Below are positions 10,230 through 21,741 of a stretch of 64,000 bases of DNA, one piece after another. The position numbers and the translations under genes are program-made. The stretch is from Ryuthela nishihirai (taxonomy: Eukaryota; Arthropoda; Arachnida; Araneae; Heptathelidae): contig JAWZYU010000056.1 in assembly GCA_038380435.1 (NCBI GenBank), positions 2,170,001-2,234,000 on the forward strand, in the 5' to 3' direction. The notes beneath the pieces were generated by a model. That model was not told the DNA's origin, made no database searches, and saw only the letters and a list, made by a program, of their open reading frames with translations. Every line of letters starts with the position of its first letter. Within the stretch, counting starts at the first letter, position 1.

Positions 10230-10559
10230 CACGTGTGTATCGCGTCGAACAACGCCATCTACCGCGTGAAAGTTCCGTTACCGACCCTGCATTGCTATAT
10301 GTTTCCGATTTGTCTTAGTGCAACCTACCCCTCCCATAAGTTTGTAAACGCTTATCTCAATCACCCTGTATATATTATAGAAAAATATTTTGAACAGTAC
10401 AATAAATACCTTTGTAACTAAACATATATTTTTCATTAGCTGAACCCAATTTCTTTATCCAATTTCTTTAAAAACATAACGTCATAGTATGTACTAAATT
10501 TCTTTCAAAATAAGCAAACTCAGGTTAGCATCTCTACGTTGAACAATCGTGATCATAGA
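10230..10559. other. Spacer
   Basis: A GC-richer start (10220-10330) with a short plus-strand frame, then AT-rich DNA. Nothing recognised. Confidence 0.35.
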
Positions 10560-11145
10560 GGATTGTCAGTTTAATGTAGGTAACCTCGTGTTTAAAGATT
10601 AAGATACAATGTCTAGAAAAGGTAGAATTATTTATTTTATTCTGAGAGCAGTCAGTGTTATAATGAAGATATGATTTAAACGGAACACTAAATGCTCACT
10701 TTTTATCATACGTTTTAGCTACTTAAAAGTAATTAAAGAAAGAGTGAAAACAGCTACCACTATAAATTTTAGTATCTTTTAGTGTAGTGTTATTTATTCG
10801 TTTAATCATACCAATATCATCAGATCTTGCAGGGAATTCTAGTTCAGTGACCTTCAGTGTAAGGCGCTAAAACTTAACAACAAAAGCGTAAGTTTTTACA
10901 TGCCATCTGTAATTTATAAAACGTCAACATATCAAGTGAGTGTTAAATGTAGTAGTAGTTAATTACAAGGGATCATGCATAAAAAATGTGATTATTGTGA
11001 TCGAAAAACGCAAAAAAGTACTAAATGCAAAATCAGATATTGGATTTTAATATCGTAGTGTAGTAGGTTAGTTGTTTGTTTAATGAGAAAGTTAATAGTG
11101 TGTTATGTAATGCCACATTATAACACCCCATCCAGCCTCAAATCG
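10560..11145 (+). repeat. Unclassified repeat R1, copy 1
   Basis: Shares ordered phrases with 22150-22750, 26990-27665 and 30530-31240: tttagaaaaggt...tattctgagagcagtcagtgt, agctaccactataaatt, tctagttcagtgaccttcagtgtaag, gttaattacaagggatcat and catccagcctcaaatc. Non-coding, roughly 600-700 bp. It is cut on the right by SINE-A. Confidence 0.75.
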
Positions 11146-11655
11146 CTGTAGTTTCCAGGTTCGAATCCCAGCTGAGTCAGCGTTGAGATTTATTTCCGCA
11201 AAATTCCCCGCCCTGCCCACGGTCAGTACGGGACACCGATGGGCTTCGAAAGGCCGCCGTCCGTCGGATGCGACGTTAAGCCGTGGCCCAGTGTGCGGGA
11301 GAGTCATACTCTGTGCACGTTAAAGAACACGCTGGATGGCCTTGACGGGAGGCTACCATCTGTCTCCCAACAGCTGTTCCAGTGGGTCCCCTCCCCCAAC
11401 CTTCTCTGAGCCTTCGGGGTCCATGTGACCTAGCCATTTAGCCCATTGTGTGCAAAGAAGTGCCCTTCAGAGGTAAAACAACCCAACGTTAAAGAACACG
11501 CTGGATGGCCTTGACGGGAGGCTACCATCTGTCTCCCAACAGCTGTTCCAGTGGGTCCCCTCCCCCAACCTTCTCTGAGACTTCGGGGTCCTTGTGACCT
11601 GGCCATTTCGCCCATGGTGTGCAAAAAAGTGCCGCTCAGAGGTTAACAACCCAAC
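11146..11655 (+). mobile_element. SINE-A, 5'-truncated in the tRNA head, two tail modules
   Basis: Begins within the tRNA-like part (tagtttccaggttcgaatcc), continues through the body, and carries two tail modules with taccat anchors at 11354 and 11523 (169 apart). Confidence 0.92.
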
Positions 11656-11659
11656 CCTA

Positions 11660-12150
11660 TATATTTATTATATATTTAAATAGAAGAAAAATATATCGCC
11701 TCTAACGAATAGGGAGGTTTGGCAAGATTTTGAAGATAGTGTATTTTTTCCTGTATCTTCCTCTAACCATGGAAATATGAGCTAATGTTTGATGGGTAAA
11801 AGGCCAATTGTAATATTCTCTTAGGCCCTATAAAACTCGAAAAAAATTTTTTGAAAACGAATTAGACAGTTTTTTTTTTAGTTGTTAGAACGCTATTTAA
11901 TAAAATGATATATGTTTAGGGTACAATTTGTATATGGCTAATCGTTATGTAAGAAATCTACCAGCCTCAAGAATGAGGATTTTATACTGTATATTCAAGT
12001 AAAAAAAATGCACGTATCTCCCAATTTACCTGAATTCTGCGTTAAATCGATCTCACATAAGCATTCATACAAAAACTCTTCCTCAAAATCCTTCTTCATT
12101 CACTATTTTCAGTTAAGATGTAAAAAATATCGCATATCTTTGTCTTCATA
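11660..12150. other. AT-rich spacer
   Basis: Nothing recognised apart from short T-runs. Confidence 0.4.
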
Positions 12151-12160
12151 TTATTATGAA

Positions 12161-12361
12161 TTAGACGTCATCGGTGACAGAAATTGGCAGTTTCCTCGTG
12201 GTTCTACGGCTACTTGAGCGATTCGTCCTGAATTTCGTGGGATGGTCCCGCTTAGTTCTCACCCTCTTGGTGTGAGAGATGAGGATTCCCATCTTCCGTG
12301 GGTCGGGAGTGATTTTTCTAAACGCATCCGATATTTGTGGGGCGCCTTCGTCGCCTGCCTT
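12161..12361 (-). CDS. Candidate 3'-terminal exon
   Basis: Minus-strand open stretch of 67 codons including the stop, preceded by a plausible acceptor (attccattcag just 5' of 12361 on the minus strand) that puts the exon in phase 0. It starts KAGDEGAPQISDAFRK and becomes very basic (KRVRTKRDHPTKFRTNRSSS) before ending SVTDDV. It is near half GC while the flanks are strongly AT-rich. I do not recognise the protein. No upstream exon is identifiable here, and the ATG-started longer frame reads through AT-rich sequence that looks intronic. Confidence 0.3.
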   Translation of the reverse strand, partial: KAGDEGAPQISDAFRKITPDPRKMGILISHTKRVRTKRDHPTKFRTNRSSSRRTTRKLPISVTDDV

Positions 12362-12464
12362 CTGAATGGAATTATCGAACGACGCATGACAAAATGTTAG
12401 TCGATATAAATGAAAGATCTCAATCAAATGTACCTGAGTTTGCATTTTCAGCAACATTATTTCG

Positions 12465-12879
12465 GATGTAATCGTATTTACTTCGCTACAGATTCTAAAA
12501 ATATGTTAATCGTATGTAATAAATTTCGACTTTGGGAAAGCATCTCCTTAGAGAATATGCTATAGCGATCTTGAATATGGCACTGATTCAGTTACCGCTC
12601 TGATTTCTACTCTAACCACACTTCTTATGTCATACTAGACATGGTCAGTACAATAACAGAACGATTGATATTTATAACAAATTTCAATTCTTATAATTCG
12701 ACTGGTGGCTGTTAAGTTTTGTAAATGTTTTAAACAATTTTAAAATATTCTTAAAATTTTAAATACAATTCATTCATTATTATGTAGGCTTAAAAATAAA
12801 TGGAATTCAGTGATATATTACCCAAATTCAATTGCTTATTTTTAAACATATTTCCTTCCTCGCCAATGAGAGAGCTAAT
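12465..12879. other. AT-rich spacer
   Basis: Nothing recognised. Confidence 0.4.
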
Positions 12880-13630
12880 GAACTCTGCATGTGGCCTTTG
12901 GTAAACGGGGTATGTTTATAGCTGTATTTTACCCCTATTTGTTGTTACCAGATTCTCTTCTTTTAATTAAATTTGTATTTGTAATTTTAGACTTATTGAT
13001 CGATATTTCACCCTATTTAGCAACAGAAAATGTCGAATACCTCTATTTAAACGACTGGATTTGGTTGAAATTATAACACTCAAATATATTCTTTGTGTTG
13101 CAATGTTCCGAAATATTTGTAACCTATTTTGGATATAGTGTTATTTATTTGCTTTGCTACAGAATTTAAATAGAACAATTACTATTTTATGAAAAGTGTT
13201 AATTAATGGATAAAAACATGTGCTTTCGACGCACTACCACATAAAATGAAACTTTCAAGGATAAATTAGTGAAACTTGAATGAAGAAATGAAAGCTATTA
13301 CATGAAGTCACAGTGATGATATAATCGTACATTCAGTAGGGAATGTAGGAAAGTATCATTCATGCATTTTGAAATATCACCTTAGATATATCGTTAAGAT
13401 ATATATGTAACGATATATCTGTAATGTACCATTTGCAAATCCTAAAGTTCAAAGTTACTAATTGAACGAAAGGCATTTTCTTATATTAAATTAATTTATA
13501 AATTTTGTGGTAGTTCAGGATAATAAATTTGATAGTTTAATTTTCTTTTACCCTAAAAGTTAAAAAGTTAAAAGTTACTTCTATCACCATTGGTTGATTT
13601 TTGAGTTTACCTATATGTGTTTCAAAACGG
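12880..13630 (+). repeat. Old repeat R2, longest copy
   Basis: Its left part matches 2150-2300 inverted and its right part matches 5740-6230 directly, so the three together define one old family. It contains a small perfect inverted repeat, gatatatcgtta / taacgatatatc, near 13386-13420. Confidence 0.4.
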
Positions 13631-13737
13631 TTCTTCTAAGGTGTTGACCACTAGCAACAAGCTATGTACCAAATAAAGGCCTGTTACGCCGGAGGATCAT
13701 GCATTTTGAAAAATTGTCTAATTTAAATTACCCATTT

Positions 13738-13935
13738 AAATAATAAACAAATATCCCCTTAAGCAGCTGCTTGTCATAGAGTTATATCAGGTTAAACCAC
13801 ATAGTAGAAGGTCTGTGAGGATGGTGGGTTCTCAGCAGAAAGAAAACACGAACAACCACACCTTACTCAGATCTCGAACCCAGATACCTCAGATCAGTAG
13901 CAAAGTGCGTTAACCACTCGGCAACGAGATGGGCT
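13738..13935 (-). mobile_element. SINE-B, minus strand
   Basis: ataaacaaatatccccttaag tail end, body cagtagcaaagtgcg, and head ttaaccactcggcaacgaga, in reverse orientation. Diverged. Confidence 0.85.
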
Positions 13936-14099
13936 CCTGGAAAAGAAGGAAAGAAGTGTGAATATCGTTTTGTCACAATATTTTAGAAACGCGAGGGACG
14001 AGAATAACGATTGCCACATCATGGGAAGTGCCTTTCGAATCTTCCTTCCTAATAGAGAAGAGTTCCGGATTGGCTTTGCCGGGCTCAAAAGAGCACCTG

Positions 14100-15148
14100 T
14101 CTGAGATCACTTTTGGGTGGTGGAACGTATCGCCTTGTGATCCGATTCACGCCTTCTGCCACCTGGCCGTGTGCTAGCCAAATGATGGTCTATGACTCCA
14201 CCAATTCTCTGGGCCTCAGCCAATCGGGCCTCTCCTGGAAAGCAATATATTCTTGCTTTGTCAGGGGCGCCTCGGATTTAAGTCTATCCGATATCATAAG
14301 GTCTTTTAATCCTTCCAAGTCTGTCACTTTGCGGCTATCTATATAACGATTCCACAAATCACGGATATGTTCCCCAAACTGACCCCAGGTATCAGACTGC
14401 AATTTTCTGGCCCTATCAAACCTTTGCTTATGCTCAATAGCCGACACCTTGCATCTGTCCAGTACAAAGGTGTTGAGCCGATCATAATGCTCAGCATCAT
14501 CTAAGGGTAAGCTAACCAGAAATCTGCCAAATATTTCCCGGGACATAGGCAGAATACTGCACCATGAAGATCACGTGGTACCCACTGTGCTCTAAATGCT
14601 GCCTGAATAGTTTTAAAAAGTGGCATTTCGTAGAAGCTCTCAGGCGGATTGCCAATAACCGGCCAGAGAAACGACGACCACCTAGACAACTCTTTTCCGA
14701 GCTTCCAAACGGTATCAGATCCCTTCAGAATGGACCCGGAGGGCAGTTTCTATCGTACAGCACACCATGCGATAGTCCTGCCTCTGCTGCATCCGCATTT
14801 TTCGAAATTCGAATTCTCGTATTTCACTCCTCTCCTCAGCTTCACGAATTTCACGCTGTTAATCAGCTTCAATTTCGCGCAAATGTCTTTTTGACTCCGC
14901 CTCAATTTCGCGCAGCCGCACTTTCATGCACATTATCTCCAAATTATCGATGAGTTCGAATCGCGCTGCTCTTTCAGAGCATCCGGCCGTTCCACTCTTG
15001 GCCGATGCCTATCTTCGGCTTCCCCTACTCTCTCTACTCCAGAAACTACCTCCGTGTCTCGTGCGTGGAGCGTTTGTAATGAACTGTCTGCACTATGATC
15101 CGACGGACTACCGTTTTTCGCACTTAGTCGTGTATTGTAGTGGAACAT
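14100..15148 (-). pseudogene. Ty3/Gypsy-like gag, frameshifted
   Basis: Minus strand. From an ATG at 15148 the N-terminal part is polar, then comes an E/R-rich coiled-coil-like run (VRLREIEAESKRHLREIEAD), then a capsid-like core. The best piece is 14190-14546: FGRFLVSLPLDDAEHYDRL, then FDRARKLQSDTWGQFGEHI and LKDLMISDRLKSEAP, which is the arrangement of Gypsy-type Gag/SCAN-like capsid domains (W..FG..L...LRDLI...). At least two frame changes and several stops separate the pieces, so no protein is made. Protease, RT and integrase are absent; downstream DNA to about 13936 may be further gag remnant. Confidence 0.75.
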
Positions 15149-15297
15149 GATGCACTAACACAGTAGCACACAAGAACAAATTCACAGCAATTGGAACTCA
15201 CCAAACCAATGTTCTCGTAGAGCCTTTTCAAACGACGACACACGCAAAAAATAAATCACACCACCCTTCATGTACCTCGCTCAAGAACCCTCTCTGC

Positions 15298-15315
15298 TGA
15301 CACCAATCAGTCACA
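15298..15315 (-). other. Putative primer-binding site
   Basis: Minus strand TGGTGTCAGCAGAGAGGG. A TGGTGTCAG start is common just inside the 5' LTR of many Gypsy-type elements, where it pairs with a tRNA 3' end. It lies about 150 bases upstream of the gag ATG, where a PBS is expected. Confidence 0.55.
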
Positions 15316-15794
15316 AGATGTTTACGTGGAGATCTAAATTAGTTGAACCGGCGTGTGGGTTCCCAGCATTATTTTAAAAGCTACCTAATGCAGCGTATAC
15401 ATCAGGAATATGGCGAGCTAAGTAGTCGCATGGATCGACAGACAACGTACCAATATGTACAACAAATTTATTGTTCACAATATAATTATATTAATAAAAC
15501 TATTTGCACCAACCCTACACTAGGGCATTGAACTGCCTCCATGTCTGTTCGGCCACACAAATGTGGCCAAACAATGGCCCTGGCTGGATATTTTTCATCC
15601 GCTGACTATACCGCGACAGAGCCTGCTTCTCTTCCTTCGCTGTTCGCCCTTGACGACGAAAGTCAAGGAGCCGAAGTCTCGCCCCTTCTCTCCAGCACGC
15701 AGTCACCTGGGGTCCTTTGTCCACACAGGGACCAAAAGTGGTAGTCAACGTACCTGGCAAGGGAGCAGATTAATGACCTCTGTTGACTAAAACA
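15316..15794 (-). mobile_element. Putative 5' LTR of the Gypsy-like element
   Basis: About 480 bp between the PBS-like site and a minus-strand TGTTTTAGTC start at 15794. It includes a minus-strand AATAAA (15467-15472). No second LTR is present in the window, so the boundaries are estimates from PBS position and the TG start only. Confidence 0.45.
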
Positions 15795-15839
15795 TCCGGC
15801 AGCAAGACACTTTGGTTTTTCCTGGTGCTTCGAGGAGGT

Positions 15840-16690
15840 AACGGTCATCTAGCCGTTACAAAATATTTTGGAAGGTTCTTCTTCAACTCTTGAAAAAGGC
15901 TTTCAAGCAAATACTTTTTAAATATTTGGAAACAACCAAAAATCACATGGTGCAAGATCTGGTGAATATGCAGGATGGGGGAGACAATATCGGTATAGTA
16001 TTGTCTATTGATAGTCAGTTGTTTTCTAGCTAAAATTGTGAACATCCTCTTTCTTGAACGAAAGTCTTGTTTAGAGGATTTGGGGAGTCGATTCATCCTT
16101 TGTAAACCCAAACATAGTTGTCTATCTTTCTGGGAGTTGTCTAGTAAAAACAACTCTTTTTTCACATGTGAGAATGTCTGTTAACTGTTTGGAGTCACTA
16201 GGTTTAAATTAATATCCAAAATTACCTGTACCTTGGCTTTACTGTAACCCCCTGCATGAAACAAATTATTATTATTATATCTCCTTGCACGAGTTGACTC
16301 TCGCCCTGTTCTGATGTTCTGTCAGTTTGTGTGGTACCCAATTTTAACAGATCTTTCGTAACTTTGAGTGATGATGAATAATTCTTTGAACACTGACAAT
16401 CGATACACTGACATCTAAATTTATCAATGAACAGTCATGTGGGGATTTTCTTAATGAGTTCACGAACGTTCTTTCCTTCACGATCTCCTTCGGTCTTTCT
16501 GAACGAAGTAGGTTTTGAACCTGTGTCGTCATGCTCTGACTTTGCGTATCCGTCCATATATTTGTAATAAATCTGCATGAATCGTTTTCGCGTCGTCCCC
16601 AAGCTGCATCCATGTGAAAATGTAAAATATTTATCCATGTTTAGCAGGCGACATAGCAATATTACACTGAAACTGATTCCTCCGCATTGT
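15840..16690 (-). pseudogene. mariner-type transposase, degraded
   Basis: Minus strand. Near 16450-16600 it shows DTGSKPTSFRKTEGDREGKN, then a GVSxxSVxRIIxxxLxMRKxC-like helix-turn-helix segment (VSIVSVQRIIHHHSKLRKIC). Near 15925-15985, in another frame, it reads LPHPAYSPDLAPCDFWLFPN, the classic mariner motif holding the third catalytic aspartate. The usual mariner transposase is about 345 residues; this relic spans the right length but has many frameshifts and stops. Its terminal repeats were not identified; the LTR of the Gypsy-like element adjoins it. Confidence 0.8.
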
Positions 16691-17219
16691 TTCATTGGAG
16701 CTGGTTACTCTTCTTATTGCTCTGGATCCGATTCCTGCATATTATTACATTTGAGGCAATTGCTCCAATTATTACACTGCAACAGATCCACCACATTGCT
16801 ACACTGCAGCTGATTCCTTCACATTGTTAAGTTGGAGCCGATTTCTCCATATTGCTGCAGTGGAATCGATTTCTCCACATTAATACACTGGAGCCTATTC
16901 CTACACAATGCTACACTCCAGCCGATTACTGCACATTATTAAATGGAGTCGATTCCTCCACGTTATTATACTGGAGCTGATTCCTGCACGGTGTTTCACT
17001 GAAATCGGTCCCTCCGCTTATTTCTCTGGATCCGATTCCTTCATGTTATTATATTAGAGCTGATTGCTCCAATTATTATACTGCAACCGATTCCAATACA
17101 TTGCTACACTGCAGCCTATTCCTTCAGATTATTAAACTGGAGATGATTTTTTCACATTATTACAGTGGAACTGATTCCTCTACATTGCTATACTGCAGCT
17201 GATTCCTCCAAATTATTAA
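16658..17219. repeat. Minisatellite, ~31-bp unit with ~304-bp higher-order period
   Basis: About eighteen imperfect units of the form actggagctgattcctcca followed by cattattac. The distinctive phrase tctggatccgattcct recurs at about 16722 and 17026, and the sequence either side of it matches better between those two points than between neighbouring units. That gives a higher-order unit of about ten monomers. Confidence 0.85.
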
Positions 17220-17431
17220 CTCTGCGAGTAGCCTAAATCATGAGAATTAGGATAGGAGTCAACTCTCCGAATATGAGTCAATTTTTCTAAGAACATCTTA
17301 ATCACTTCTGACAGAGCTGTTCTTAGAACCCAGATTGTGTTTTTTTTTCCTTTTGCTTTTCGAACATGGATGTTTTGTAAGCTTATTTGTTTACGCATCA
17401 AATGGGAATATAGAAAAAATATGAGTAAATA

Positions 17432-17597
17432 CCCGTTCAAGTAGCTGATTGCCACAGAGGTCTGAGAGGAGCCTATTATTGAATATGCCAAAAAGAAGAT
17501 TTGTGAAAAAGGCGAGATCTCAGCGGAAAGATAACACAAATATACATGCCTTAACCCGGGGATGGACCCCAGGTCCCTTTGATTGGTAGCCAAGGGA
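17432..17597 (-). mobile_element. SINE-B, minus strand, degraded
   Basis: ccacagaggtctgagaggag, agatctcagcggaaagataa and cttaacccgggg anchors; the far 5' end of the tRNA head is lost. Confidence 0.75.
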
Positions 17598-17689
17598 AAA
17601 TGCATTATTCTTGTTCTTGCTCTTTCATTTGAGGCAAAAAAAAGCCACATTTCTTCGAAAAGGAATTGTCAGGCTAGAGGCCTTTGTAA

Positions 17690-18260
17690 ATACTTTTTTT
17701 TGTTCGGGTTTTTATATTATTTTGGATTTCACCAAAATGGGCATATGCTACATGGGAGGCCCTCTGTCCCAGCATCTGGAGAGTTAATTGAAGTAGCAGT
17801 GCCCGGAGGGGACGGAGGTCACCCCACTGCTGGCGGCCTTCCCAGATGGTCCGGAGTGGAGAGAGAAAGGAAGAAAGGGTGTGGCAACGAGGAAGAGAGA
17901 GCCAGTCGAGGAACGACCGCGTGCAGACAAAAAATTGTAAAGCTGGTAAATGCCGACTGGTAATAACGGCATTGGGCTCTGTGAATGCAGCTGAACAGGC
18001 ATAGTAAGCTGTTGTTGTATCTATGTAATTGAGCATATGTCCTTGTCCATCAAGCATGTTTGGAAGGTTCAATAAATATTTGTTATTTTAAAGTAAAAGC
18101 TGAAGTTGAACCAATTTATTGGGGAGGAGCCTCAGTATTGGGTCCCTGCAATTGTGATAAAATCTTTGATTTTTGTTCTGAAAGACTCTTTCACCCGTCG
18201 CGTATTGCGATCGAACCGAGGGGACGTTCCTAAGTGGTCCCAATAGACCGACAAACGAAG
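17690..18260. other. GC-rich unclassified block, possibly LTR-derived
   Basis: A markedly GC-richer segment (17755-17945) with open frames on both strands up to about 130 codons, followed by an AATAAA at about 18070 and the phrase tattgggtccctgcaattg at 18137. The layout (GC-rich block, polyadenylation signal, then a TTGGG.CCCTGCA-like site) could be an LTR followed by a primer site, but no second copy is visible and the translations match nothing that I recognise. Confidence 0.25.
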
Positions 18261-18417
18261 AAGCAACATCACAGGAATATTCTGATTTTAATTATAATTC
18301 ACTTTTGGCATCCTCACTAATTCTATCGTAAACATTGTTCTCTTTATGTCAAATTACTAATTAAAGTTGAGGTTGCATCGTTTAATTTTTATCAGGTGTT
18401 AGCAGCTTATCTACAAC

Positions 18418-18835
18418 TTAAGCCGTGGTACATTGTGTGTAGAAAACCCATACTCTGTGCACCTTAAAGAATCTCCTTCTGTTGGGCTTGGAATGTGCAC
18501 ATCCACCAGGTTCGAGTCCCAGCTGGGTCAGCGTTGATATGTATCTCCGAAAAACTCCCCGCCTGGCCCAGGGTAAGTAAAGCACACCAATGGAATTGGA
18601 AAGACCACAGTCCGTCGGATTGGACGTTACACCGTGGTTCCTTTTGTGGGTCAGCCGTATTCTGTACACGGTAAAGAACACGATGGATAGCCTTGACGGG
18701 AGGCTACGATCATTAGATGAGACCTTACATCTGTCTTCCAACAGCAATTCTAGTGGGTCCCCTCCCTTAACCTTTTCTGAGCCTTCGAGGTTTTGTGACC
18801 AGGCGATTTAGGCGACTGTGTGCATAAAGACGGTA
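18418..18835 (+). mobile_element. SINE-A, rearranged
   Basis: Full body and tail (18500-18835) after a partial head (gcacatccaccaggttcgag). A stray body/tail junction piece (agccgtggtacattgtgtgt to caccttaaagaatc) precedes the head, and a ~23-bp insertion cattagatgagaccttac interrupts the tail. Confidence 0.8.
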
Positions 18836-18969
18836 TAAGATGCAATTGATATTAGATATTGTTATAAATACTATGTTTCAGTATTGTCATGTGCATTACT
18901 TTTCAGTTTTAATAAAAGCATTACGTTTCAGTATTTTCATCTGCATTACGTTTCAGAATTGTTTTAAGC

Positions 18970-19400
18970 ATTAATTTCGAAAAACTCCATTCACGTTACA
19001 GTGAAATGACCGGGATGCCAATCAGAAGGAGACTACTTCCGTTTGAAACCTTAGTTAGCGTCTTTAGGGTTGGATTGGTTTATCTCCGAACATCACGGTT
19101 TTGTCCACAATGGGCTGAATGGAGAGTTTACAAATAACCCGAGGGCTCAGAGAAGGTTGGGCGGAGGAGATCCACCAGACAGCTGCTAGGAGGGAGATGG
19201 AAACTCCTGTCAAGGCCATTCAGAGTATCCTTTAATGTGTAAAGTGTATGGTTCTCTCCTGCAAACGGAACCAAGATTTAATGCTCCAACAGATGGATGA
19301 CGACCTTCCCAAACCCATCGGTACCTGCTTTCAGCGCACGAAACATCCATTCGTTACCTGGGACTCGAAACCACATCTTTCTTTTATCAGTCTCCAAGTG
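18970..19400 (-). mobile_element. SINE-A plus shared flank, related to 45778-46205
   Basis: Minus-strand SINE-A whose left flank (catt/cgttacagtgaaatgaccggg, ggagactacttccgtt) is also shared with 45790-45870. The two loci therefore descend from one larger unit, not from independent SINE insertions. Confidence 0.75.
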
Positions 19401-19526
19401 CGCTATTTATTAAATTTTAATAACCTTTGAGCAGTTTTTTATGTCTGCTACTGATGCTGCTGTTCAAATTTCCAATTTCAATAATTCTTCAAATATTAAA
19501 ATAATGTTGTTGAAAATTAAAATATA

Positions 19527-20772
19527 CACCAAAGAGCCAAAACATTGTGACCACCGCCTCTTTATGCAAATCGAAGCAACTGCAGGTAAGCGACGGCGCG
19601 TGTGAAACGACGGCGCTGTATAAATAACACCTAGTACTGAGCTCTGTTAATCAGTGTTATTCTTGTTCTTCCGATGGGAAAAACAGCGGACGTAAGTGAT
19701 TTTGACAAAGGCCAAATTGTAATATACAGACGACTGAGTCAGAGCATTCCTGAGACGGCAAGGCTTGTTGGGTGTTCATGGTCAGCTGGTCAGCTGTGGT
19801 TAGTACCTTAAAAATTTATACGAGGAGGGAAAAACCACGAACCGTCAGCAAGATGTGGGTCGACCACAGCTCATCGATGCTAGAGCTCAGCAAAGGCAAT
19901 CCCATATGGTACGATCCAACAGAAGAGACACTGTAGCCATATTCTAATACTGCTACTCGCAGAAGAGATACTTGCCCCTAATTCTAATAATGCTGCCGGA
20001 GTAATATGTCACAACACACAGTACATCCAAGCCTGCTGAAAATGAGGTTGCGTAGCCGCTGGCAGCTCCGATTGACAATGCTAACTTCAGTTCACCATCG
20101 AAAGCGCCTACAATGGGTACGTGCTCATCAAAACTGGACCCTGAATGATTGGAAGAATGGTCAGATGAATCTCGTTTCCTGTTGCACCATGTGGACGGCC
20201 GTGTATGTGTACATCGTTTACCTGGGGAAGTGTTGGCATCATGATGCACTTTGGGAAGAAAACAAGCCGGTGGAGGAAGTGTAATGCTTTGGACAATGTT
20301 CTGCTGGGAAATCCTGGATCCGGTCATTCATGTGCAGGAAACTATGACGTCTACCACCTACCTAAACATCATTGCAGAGCAGGTACATGCTTTCGTAACA
20401 ACAGTATAGCCGTCTGGAAGTGCTTTCTTTCAGCAGGGTAATGCACCATGCCGCACTGGCCGGATTGTTAAAGAACGGTTTGCGGAACATGAAGAAGACT
20501 GTCAGGTATTGCCCTGACCTCTAAATTCCCCAGACAGCAATCCAATAGAACATATTTGATTTGAGTTGGAACAGCATATTCGATCTGCGGCAGCAAAGCC
20601 ACGTAACTTGCAGGAGTTAAAGGCTCTGCTTGTAACGTGTTGGTACCAGATACCAGAAGACATCTTTAGAAATCTTGTAGTGACCATGCCTCGTCGGGTA
20701 ACAGCTGTTTTGGCGACACGTGGAGGACCAACATCATATTAGGAAAGATCGTCATAATGTTTTGGCTCTTAG
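19527..20772 (+). mobile_element. Tc1-like transposon, near full length, inactive
   Basis: About 1.25 kb flanked on the left by TA (19525-19526). The left inverted repeat caccaaagagccaaaacatt is mirrored by aatgttttggctctt at 20757-20771. The transposase starts at ATG 19674 ([20 protein letters not shown], a Tc1-type helix-turn-helix start), and recognisable blocks follow in changing frames: a glycine-rich ALDNVLLGNPG-like second catalytic block near 20290, a third block near 20520-20560, and a GGPTSY C-terminus near 20735. Frameshifts and stops throughout. The right terminus is degraded beyond 20771. Confidence 0.88.
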
Positions 20773-20774
20773 CT

Positions 20775-21740
20775 CTAAATATATTAGATAGGTAATTTTA
20801 TATTTCTTCAAAATTTACCATAAAAAGCATATTTTAGAAGCTGCGGAGCATCGAATTTGGCTTTCTTTTGATATGACAAAAATTCGGTACTTTGTTATCT
20901 AGGCAGTATATATCAATTGAAACACTTAAACTTTCAGATGCCAGAGCTATGGGTTAGGAGAACTGTTTTGGTAATGCAACAAGTTGCATACTGATAAAAA
21001 AGTTTAAAATGCCTTTCTAATCTCAAAACCATAAAATTAAAAAGACCCGATTTCGTTGAGAGTGGTTTCATTTTCGGCTGAACGCGATTATTTTCGCGTG
21101 ATATCATTGAAATCGCTACCTTGATTATGATGAAACGTATTGCTTGTGAACTACAAAAATGACTTCATGGGCCATATGTCCGAGAATTCCTACCCCACAG
21201 TGTTTAAAGAGAATTAATGTCAAAGAATGTGAAATTCCGCCCATTGGAGCACAGCATTTGGTGATTTTTGTCTTGTCCTTTGCTACTCATGCCACTTATT
21301 GGGCACCCACAGATGGAGAAGGTTATGGGATCTTTTATCCTGTTACTTCGAAAAATCATAATTATGCTACATGCTGGAATTTGAGAAAAGTGCAAAAAGG
21401 GAAAGATATGGGAATTCCTTCAATGCCAAATTAGAGGTCATGTTTAAGTTTCAATTTGATGCCAAAGGACTCGATTAATTGCATGGCGTGAATGAGTGAT
21501 CAGATATGATCTACTTAGGAATAGGCTAATGAGGAAACCACCTCAAACTCCAAACGTAGAAGGCTTCCTATGCGTTTCTTTTTATTTAAAATACGCAAAA
21601 TAGATTTAAAAGATGTACATTTTGGAGAAGTATTTTAAAAAATCCGATAAATAGTGCATTAACGTATATTATTATTTACCTGAATGAAACAAAATCGTAA
21701 ATAATAAGCAGGATGAACAATTCTAAGCATAGAGGAAATA
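20775..21740. other. AT-rich spacer with one 91-codon frame
   Basis: A plus-strand frame at 21159-21434 (contains HATYWAPTDGEGYGIFYPV) is not recognised and has no supporting splice or promoter signal. Rest is featureless. Confidence 0.3.
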
Positions 21741-21741
21741 T

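Noticed and set aside
9462..10258. Series of 70-120-codon frames rich in the phrase QRRLGEGTHWNSCWETDGSLP on the minus strand
   Set aside because: They are translations of repeated SINE tail sequence, not genes.
17216..17650. 144-codon minus-strand frame
   Set aside because: It runs through SINE-B and minisatellite-edge sequence and shows no domain.
17674..18072. 132-codon minus-strand frame
   Set aside because: GC-rich block with long frames on both strands; no recognisable domain and a possible LTR context.
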